NCBI GenBank assembly: GCA_002383105.1
Contig: DFXC01000084.1
Span: forward strand, 26,546 to 32,885
Origin: Hyphomicrobiaceae bacterium UBA4118
Lineage (GTDB): Bacteria > Pseudomonadota > Alphaproteobacteria > Rhizobiales > Methyloligellaceae
Length of the DNA stretch: 6,340 nt
Direction of reading: 5' to 3'
The position numbers were made by a program, and so were the translations under genes. A model generated the notes under the pieces. That model saw nothing but the letters and a program-made list of their open reading frames with translations, ran no database searches and had not been told where the DNA came from. This document shows positions 6,055-6,340 of the stretch, piece by piece (position 1 is the first letter of the stretch; the number at the start of each line of letters is the position of its first letter).

Positions 6055-6160
6055 AAAGCAGGATCGGATGACTTTTCTTCAAGGCTTTCCCAGATTGCTG
6101 CCTTTGAGTTTCATGTGTTTGCGGAGCAAAATATGGCTCCTTGTGAATAGTGCTTGTCAT
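6032..6160 (-). CDS. Possible 42-residue ORF of unknown function
   Basis: An ATG at 6160 overlaps the stop of an upstream 25-codon minus-strand frame (TAATG) and reads to TAA at 6032. The product would be hydrophilic, beginning MTSTIHKEPYFAP and ending LLCATGTPQ, with Gln, Thr and Lys enriched in the middle. No signal peptide, membrane segment or known motif is seen. It would be expressed only by coupling to the frame upstream, as it has no ribosome site of its own. It may well be a chance frame in intergenic DNA. Confidence 0.13.
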   Translation of the reverse strand: MTSTIHKEPYFAPQTHETQRQQSGKALKKSHPILLCATGTPQ

Positions 6161-6163
6161 TAA
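6068..6163 (+). CDS. Possible 31-residue hydrophobic ORF of unknown function
   Basis: ATG 6068 has AGGA four bases upstream and reads to TAA at 6161-6163. The product starts MTFLQGFPRLLPLSFMCL and contains a second hydrophobic patch, IWLLV, near its end. Small hydrophobic peptides of this size include type I toxins and membrane regulators, but nothing here identifies one. It lies antisense to the 42-residue minus-strand frame, so at most one of the two is likely to be real. Confidence 0.12.
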   Translation: MTFLQGFPRLLPLSFMCLRSKIWLLVNSACH

Positions 6164-6237
6164 AGATGCAGGCGGCCTGAGCACTCGCGCTTGACATCAA
6201 AAGAGCGCGTCAAGATCGCTGCGCCTAATTTGATCAT
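6160..6237 (-). CDS. Possible 25-residue ORF with a good ribosome site
   Basis: On the minus strand, GGGAGGG (6244-6250) stands six bases before ATG 6237, a strong ribosome-site layout. The frame runs 25 codons, starting MIKLGAAILTRSFDVKREC, to a TAA at 6160-6162. The stop overlaps another ATG (TAATG). A 7-bp hairpin lies just upstream in the would-be leader. No homology recognised; it could be a leader peptide or noise. Confidence 0.18.
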   Translation of the reverse strand: MIKLGAAILTRSFDVKRECSGRLHL

Positions 6238-6256
6238 TTGAATCCCTCCCGTTACT

Positions 6257-6274
6257 GCGCCTCGGTTGAGGCGC
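6257..6274. other. Hairpin GCGCCTC-GGTT-GAGGCGC
   Basis: A perfect 7-bp GC-rich stem with a four-base loop. Neither side is followed by a T run on its strand, so it is not a clear intrinsic terminator. On the minus strand it lies six bases before the GGGAGGG of the 25-codon frame. A right-hand neighbour TCAAATT (6275-6281) is complementary to AATTTGA at 6227-6233, so a larger fold enclosing that ribosome site and start is possible. Confidence 0.45.
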
Positions 6275-6340
6275 TCAAATTGAGATTACGGGTCCCACTC
6301 GTAAAGTAGATGTGCGGATCGTCGCAACCAATGCGCTAAC

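Larger units (their letters stand above)
6016..6192 (+). repeat. Split direct repeat flanking a low-GC segment
   Basis: GGCGGCCTGA followed by CGCGCTT occurs at 6016-6032. The same two blocks occur at 6171-6192, separated there by five extra bases (GCACT). The copies bracket about 138 bases of AT-richer DNA. This could be a duplication left by a past insertion or recombination event, or chance similarity of GC-rich words. Confidence 0.4.
5978..6340. other. Low-GC, repeat-rich region after parB without a recognised gene
   Basis: No reading frame longer than about 65 codons lies here. By hand count, 6031-6340 has 155 G or C in 310 bases (50%), against about 70% in a parA sample (42 of 60 at 4321-4380). 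It holds a terminator-like hairpin (6002-6023), a second hairpin (6257-6274), a split direct repeat (6016-6032 and 6171-6192), a shorter direct repeat (6219-6233 and 6255-6269), and several tiny open frames. No tRNA, rRNA, IS end or parS was recognised. The right edge may cut a gene that cannot be identified. Confidence 0.7.

Noticed and set aside
6123..6140. GGAGC/GCTCC hairpin in the tail region
   Set aside because: Only five base pairs with an AT-rich 8-base loop; expected often by chance.
6190..6214. TTGACA (6191-6196) as a -35 box and CTTGAC/GTCAAG as an operator
   Set aside because: No -10-like hexamer at the right distance (GATCGC there), and the six-base arms with a 13-base gap are too weak to call on their own.
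1..6340. CRISPR array, tRNA or rRNA gene, transposase or phage genes
   Set aside because: No regularly spaced repeats, cloverleaf pattern, rRNA sequence or mobile-element protein motif was seen.

Overview
The window looks like a GC-rich alphaproteobacterial chromosome, most likely close to the replication origin. It carries the conserved order mnmE - mnmG - rsmG (gidB) - parA - parB, all on the + strand and tightly packed. The protein sequences, two parS-type palindromes and two CtrA-type motifs (a regulator typical of Alphaproteobacteria) all fit this class. The order Hyphomicrobiales is plausible, but I cannot fix the genus by eye.

Layout. Bases 1-184 hold the 5' end of a divergent minus-strand gene of the DUF255 / YyaL (SSP411) thioredoxin-domain family. 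Only 34 bases separate it from mnmE (219-1610), the tRNA-modification GTPase. A 66-base gap with a near-consensus parS site (1625-1640) leads to mnmG (1677-3557), the FAD partner of MnmE. Two bases later comes rsmG (3560-4240), the 16S rRNA m7G methyltransferase, with a second parS (3622-3637) embedded in its coding sequence. rsmG overlaps parA (4237-5049) by ATGA. A 52-base gap, bridged by an 18-codon frame, leads to parB (5102-5977). The last 363 bases (5978-6340) hold no long gene. They begin with a hairpin, fall to about 50% GC, and contain repeats, a second hairpin and a few tiny open frames with plausible ribosome sites.

How the genes work together. MnmE and MnmG form the complex that puts carboxymethylaminomethyl-type groups on wobble uridine 34 of certain tRNAs, and RsmG methylates 16S rRNA. 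ParA, ParB and the two parS sites form a chromosome-segregation system. Thus DNA sites used by ParB lie inside and beside the translation-modification genes of the same cluster.

The gene content is ordinary core genome, and I see no undescribed multi-gene system. The most interesting signals are small: a perfect TTAA-N7-TTAAC CtrA-type motif inside parB that uses a TTA leucine codon, a weaker copy in mnmG, a CcrM-type GANTC site created by the single deviating base of the first parS, the mini-frame bridging parA and parB, a 10-bp tandem repeat inside the MnmE G domain, and the low-GC, repeat-rich tail after parB.
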